Below, piece by piece: positions 62,301 to 64,000 of a stretch of DNA of 64,000 bases. The notes under the pieces are model-generated. The model searched no databases and was not told the DNA's origin. It saw only the letters and a program-made list of their open reading frames with translations. The DNA comes from Arthrobacter sp. EPSL27 (GTDB taxonomy: Bacteria; Actinomycetota; Actinomycetes; Actinomycetales; Micrococcaceae), in the NCBI RefSeq assembly GCF_001512305.1, contig NZ_LNUT01000004.1, forward strand, positions 665,657 to 729,656, given 5' to 3'. Numbering within the stretch: the stretch's first letter is position 1; each line of letters opens with the position of its first letter. The position numbers were made by a program, and so were the translations under genes.

Positions 62301-63797
62301 AAGCTGCCGAACCCCCGCACGGACGAACGGCTGCTCCTCGGCGTCGCGGACGACCCCGCGCACCAGGACCAGCCCACCGTGTTCTACGAGCCGGACCAGG
62401 ACGGCAACATGGCCATCTACGGCACGGGCGGCTCCGGCAAGTCCGCCGCCCTGCGCGGCATCGCCATCGCCGCCGCCGTCACCCCGCGCGGCGGCCCGGT
62501 GCACGTCTACGGCATCGACTGCGGCTCCTCGGGGCTGAAGATGCTCGATGAGCTGCCGCACGTCGGCGAGATCATCAACGGCGACGACGTCGAACGCGTC
62601 GGCCGGCTGCTCCGCTGGCTGCGGGACCTCGCCGACGACCGGTCCGCCCGCTACGCGGAGGTCCGCGCGTCCACCATCGTGGAGTACCGCACCCTGGCGA
62701 ACCAGCCGGAGGAGAAGCGGATCTTCGTGCTGGTGGACGGCATGTCAGCCTTCCGCGAGGCCTACGAATACAGCAAGCTCTCGGCGCTGTGGGACATCTT
62801 CCTGCAGCTCGCCACCGACGGCCGCCCGCTGGGCATCCACCTGGTGGTCAGCGCGGACCGGCCCAACTCCGTGCCCGCGTCGCTGCTGGCCTCCATCCAG
62901 CGCCGGCTGGTCCTGCGGCTTTCCTCCGAGGACGACTACCTGTCCATGGACGTGCCCAAGGATGTCCTGGGCCAGGCCTCGCCTCCGGGCCGCGGCCTGC
63001 TGGGCAGCCTCGAGGTGCAGCTGGCGGTGCTGGGCGGCAACTCCAACCTGGCCGTGCAGGCCCGCGAGGTGCACAAGCTCGCCGACGCCATGCTGCGCCA
63101 GGGCATGGAACGCGCGCCGCGGATTGAACGCCTCCCGGACCAGATCGACCTCGAGATCCTTCCCGCCGGCAGCCCGGACCTGCCGGTGATCGGCGTCGAC
63201 GACGAGACGCTCCAGCCGGCCGAGATCCTGGCCAAGGGCCCGCTGCTGCTGGCAGGCCCTCCCGGCTCCGGCCGCACCGTGGCCCTGGTGACCCTGGCGT
63301 ACGCGCTGCGCCGCTCCAATCCCGGCGTCGAACTGATCTACCTGGGCTCCCGGCGCTCGGCCGCCGCGTCCCTCAAGCTGTGGGACCGCTCCGTGGTGGG
63401 TCCTGACGACGTTGAGGAAGCCCTGGACGAGCTGGTGGACTACTCCACCGGCACGCCGGGCAAGCTGGCCATTTTCATCGAGGGCCTGACGGACTTCACC
63501 GACACGGGCGCGGAATCCGGGATCGAACGGCTCATCACGTCCTCGATCAAGGCCGAGCAGTGGGTGGTGGGCGAATCCGAGACCTCCACCTGGTCCTCGG
63601 CGTGGTCCCTGGCGCAGCCGTTCAAGTCCGGCCGCCGCGGCCTGCTGCTCAACCCCGGGGACATCGACGGCGACAGCCTGCTCAGCACCTCGCTGGGCCG
63701 GATCAGTACCGACTTCATCCCGGGCCGCGGCTACATTGTGGGCCGCGGCAAGGTCCGCAAGCTCCAGGTGGCGCTGCCGCCGGAGAACCGGAACTAA
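59352..63797 (+). CDS. EssC-like type VII secretion ATPase with FHA domain and three FtsK/SpoIIIE domains
   Basis: A 1,481-residue membrane motor. Layout: an N-terminal ubiquitin- or degenerate FHA-like domain (1-95), an FHA domain (~105-200; YIGRGRDADV, SKRHARI, ANGLLMDG), a two-helix membrane hairpin (~240-285), then three ATPase domains. D1 has a complete Walker A at ~697 (GGTTGAGKSE) and Walker B VIIVDEF. D2 at ~1024 has GTGGSGKSA, with VLVDGM lacking the acidic partner. D3 at ~1301 has GPPGSGRTV (Arg for Lys) and IFIEGL. This matches EssC/EccC, where D1 drives export and the distal domains bind substrate. GTG start overlapping the previous gene. No WXG100 gene is visible in the window; an insertion element begins 38 bases downstream. 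Confidence 0.92.
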   Translation: MRIRLTLRRDPAEAKDLAVTVDGLATVADIATQLWAADPARRGTPPPSNLSLSIEEAFAAGGLKGTTLDRGDNLLESGLRPGSIVSLTQLSEQFGAPAANRGPAAATLRVLSGPDVGREFSLPSGTSYIGRGRDADVRLTDPLTSKRHARITVGESVEIVDTNSANGLLMDGLPVTRATLNSSDTVALGDTTVAVVQLGTGHGAGPTSPLIDFNRSPRVVPRFEQQKRMLPAGPKRQEHHAFPYIMLLAPLMMGGILFAVTQNVLSVVFMLMMPLFIVGHYVDQKLQAKRERKEQHKQFRESMAAFRTDITRLQNVERSVRLQEAPSVSDTVDSIYKLGPLLWTHRPEHTGFLGLRFGLGTAPSRIQFEEPNSNDTEAEYMAEIRECMAQFQDIEGVPIVSQLRTAGSFGLAGSRGLVDDVARGMVLQLVGLHSPAEVVVAAITSAQSKDRWEWLQWLPHVGSGHSPLSGDHLAAGPAGGSALLSRLEDLIDQREAAAQEPRPALRPGLDPLSTDLPEPLVPTVLLVVEDDAPVDRGRLTRVLERGPDSGVHVMWVASSVQQLPAACRDFMAVDGDHGTTTGQVRLGRHTFPVSCESLDAGLAAQLARMLSPVVDVGKPLEDDSDLPRAVSYATLIGKDFLDNPAAVAERWTENNSVHASAVPNRKDNGTLRALVGSKGIEPLYLDLKNEGPHALVGGTTGAGKSEFLQSWVMGMAAAYSPDRVSFLFVDYKGGAAFADCLHLPHTVGLVTDLSPHLVRRALTSLRAELHYRERLLNRKKAKDLLELQREADPEAPPYLVIIVDEFAALATEVPEFVDGVVDVAARGRSLGLHLILATQRPAGVIKESLRANTNLRVALRMADEDDAVDILGVPTAAYFDPSIPGRGAAKTGPGRIQGFQTGYAGGWTTEKPQRPQIEIVEMAFGSGPAWAAPAPETPVREEAAGPNDIARMTANIIRAADVLSIEPPRKPWLDELATTYDFSKLPNPRTDERLLLGVADDPAHQDQPTVFYEPDQDGNMAIYGTGGSGKSAALRGIAIAAAVTPRGGPVHVYGIDCGSSGLKMLDELPHVGEIINGDDVERVGRLLRWLRDLADDRSARYAEVRASTIVEYRTLANQPEEKRIFVLVDGMSAFREAYEYSKLSALWDIFLQLATDGRPLGIHLVVSADRPNSVPASLLASIQRRLVLRLSSEDDYLSMDVPKDVLGQASPPGRGLLGSLEVQLAVLGGNSNLAVQAREVHKLADAMLRQGMERAPRIERLPDQIDLEILPAGSPDLPVIGVDDETLQPAEILAKGPLLLAGPPGSGRTVALVTLAYALRRSNPGVELIYLGSRRSAAASLKLWDRSVVGPDDVEEALDELVDYSTGTPGKLAIFIEGLTDFTDTGAESGIERLITSSIKAEQWVVGESETSTWSSAWSLAQPFKSGRRGLLLNPGDIDGDSLLSTSLGRISTDFIPGRGYIVGRGKVRKLQVALPPENRN

Positions 63798-63838
63798 ACC
63801 CGTTGCGCTATCAGTTGTGGTTGCTTCCGGGCCGTGTG

Positions 63839-63911
63839 ATGTCTCACCTGATCGTTGACACTTCATGTCTCAGCTGATCGTGGACATTTCATGTCTCAGG
63901 ACTTCGTGGAC
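63839..63911. repeat. 26-bp tandem repeat at the insertion-sequence end
   Basis: Two full 26-base copies (63839-63864 and 63865-63890, four mismatches) and a partial third (63891-63911). Each copy begins ATGTCTCA; the first two continue into CTGATCGT. The third copy overlaps the transposase stop codon. Such subterminal repeats could be transposase binding sites. Confidence 0.8.
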
Positions 63912-64000
63912 GGTTGCTTGCCCGGGCCGTTGAGGCCGATGTAGACGGTTCCTTTGGGCGGGCGTGGGTGGCTGATGATTTCCGTTCCCCGGGCGTCGAA
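63896..64000 (-). CDS. transposase C-terminus, IS481-like (truncated by window edge)
   Basis: Thirty-four residues read from the window edge to TGA at 63896-63898, containing GTEIISHPRPPKGTVYIGLN and ending QPSTKS. The HPRPPKGTVYIG segment resembles the C-terminal beta strands that end IS481-family transposases; the assignment is from memory and rests on a short fragment. The DDE catalytic core would lie beyond the window. It runs opposite to the secretion-motor gene, towards its 3' end. Confidence 0.5.
   Translation of the reverse strand, partial: FDARGTEIISHPRPPKGTVYIGLNGPGKQPSTKS

Larger units (their letters stand above)
63835..64000 (-). mobile_element. end of an IS481-like insertion sequence (continues past the window)
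   Basis: The region starts with a TGTGATGTCTCA end sequence of the TG...CA kind, contains a tandem repeat and holds the 3' end of a minus-strand transposase-like frame. Its inner part and other end lie beyond the window, so target duplication and intactness cannot be judged. Confidence 0.55.

Noticed and set aside
58872..62561. Minus-strand open frame of 1,229 codons opposite the secretion motor
   Set aside because: The plus strand encodes FHA and FtsK motifs in order; the antisense product is Arg/Gly/Val-rich with no recognisable domain.
63839..63911. Possible CRISPR array (regular 26-base repeats)
   Set aside because: The copies are directly adjacent with no spacers, only about two and a half units exist, and they overlap the end of a transposase frame.

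Overview
The window is a stretch of high-GC actinobacterial chromosome. Codons end mostly in G or C, GTG and TTG starts are common, and an acyl-CoA carboxylase epsilon subunit is present. The gene content and protein style fit Micrococcaceae (Arthrobacter or Pseudarthrobacter-like); this is recognition from memory, not a database result. No rRNA, tRNA, CRISPR array or prophage was seen, and no gene-free stretch exceeds 300 bases.

Layout. 1-4.2 kb: the 3' part of an LpdA-type quinone dehydrogenase, a HemG-like flavodoxin and four poorly characterised genes. 4.2-7.7 kb (minus strand): a ClC channel, a YrhK-like membrane protein and glutamate decarboxylase GadB, which read as an acid-resistance operon. 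8-13.1 kb (minus strand): narK-nasC-nasB, nitrate uptake and assimilatory reduction, tightly coupled. 13.4-14.8 kb: an MHS-family transporter. 15-34.6 kb: acyl-CoA carboxylase housekeeping genes (accA3, maf, accE, accD, birA, a PH-domain protein) in an order resembling the M. tuberculosis accA3-accD5-birA region. These are interleaved with a DUF222/HNH pair, a TetR/MMPL efflux unit, a small secreted protein, a DAACS symporter, a DUF885 hydrolase and an SDR. The stretch ends with an Rv1264-like adenylate cyclase that has the pH-sensing type of regulatory domain.

34.7-63.8 kb (plus strand) is the most unusual part. It holds ten co-directional genes, most overlapping by a few bases: two giant membrane-anchored Ig-like/FN3 surface proteins, a MoxR AAA ATPase, a DUF58 protein, a TgpA-like transglutaminase-fold protein whose catalytic Cys is Asp, an RDD/FHA protein, a PP2C phosphatase, an FHA protein, a transmembrane Ser/Thr kinase, an FHA-like/HTH protein, and an EssC-like protein with an FHA domain and three FtsK-type ATPase domains. 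It resembles the bifidobacterial PFNA cluster (kinase, FN3, AAA-ATPase, DUF58, transglutaminase) joined to a type VII secretion motor. The natural reading is a phosphorylation-controlled system that exports or assembles large surface proteins. No WXG100 partner is visible, and an IS481-like element begins about 38 bases after the motor gene.

The two giant genes share a 1,027-bp block with no gaps and only about 26 mismatches by hand count. Its codon usage (G/T-ending) differs from everything around it, which points to recent gene conversion or a duplicated imported segment.
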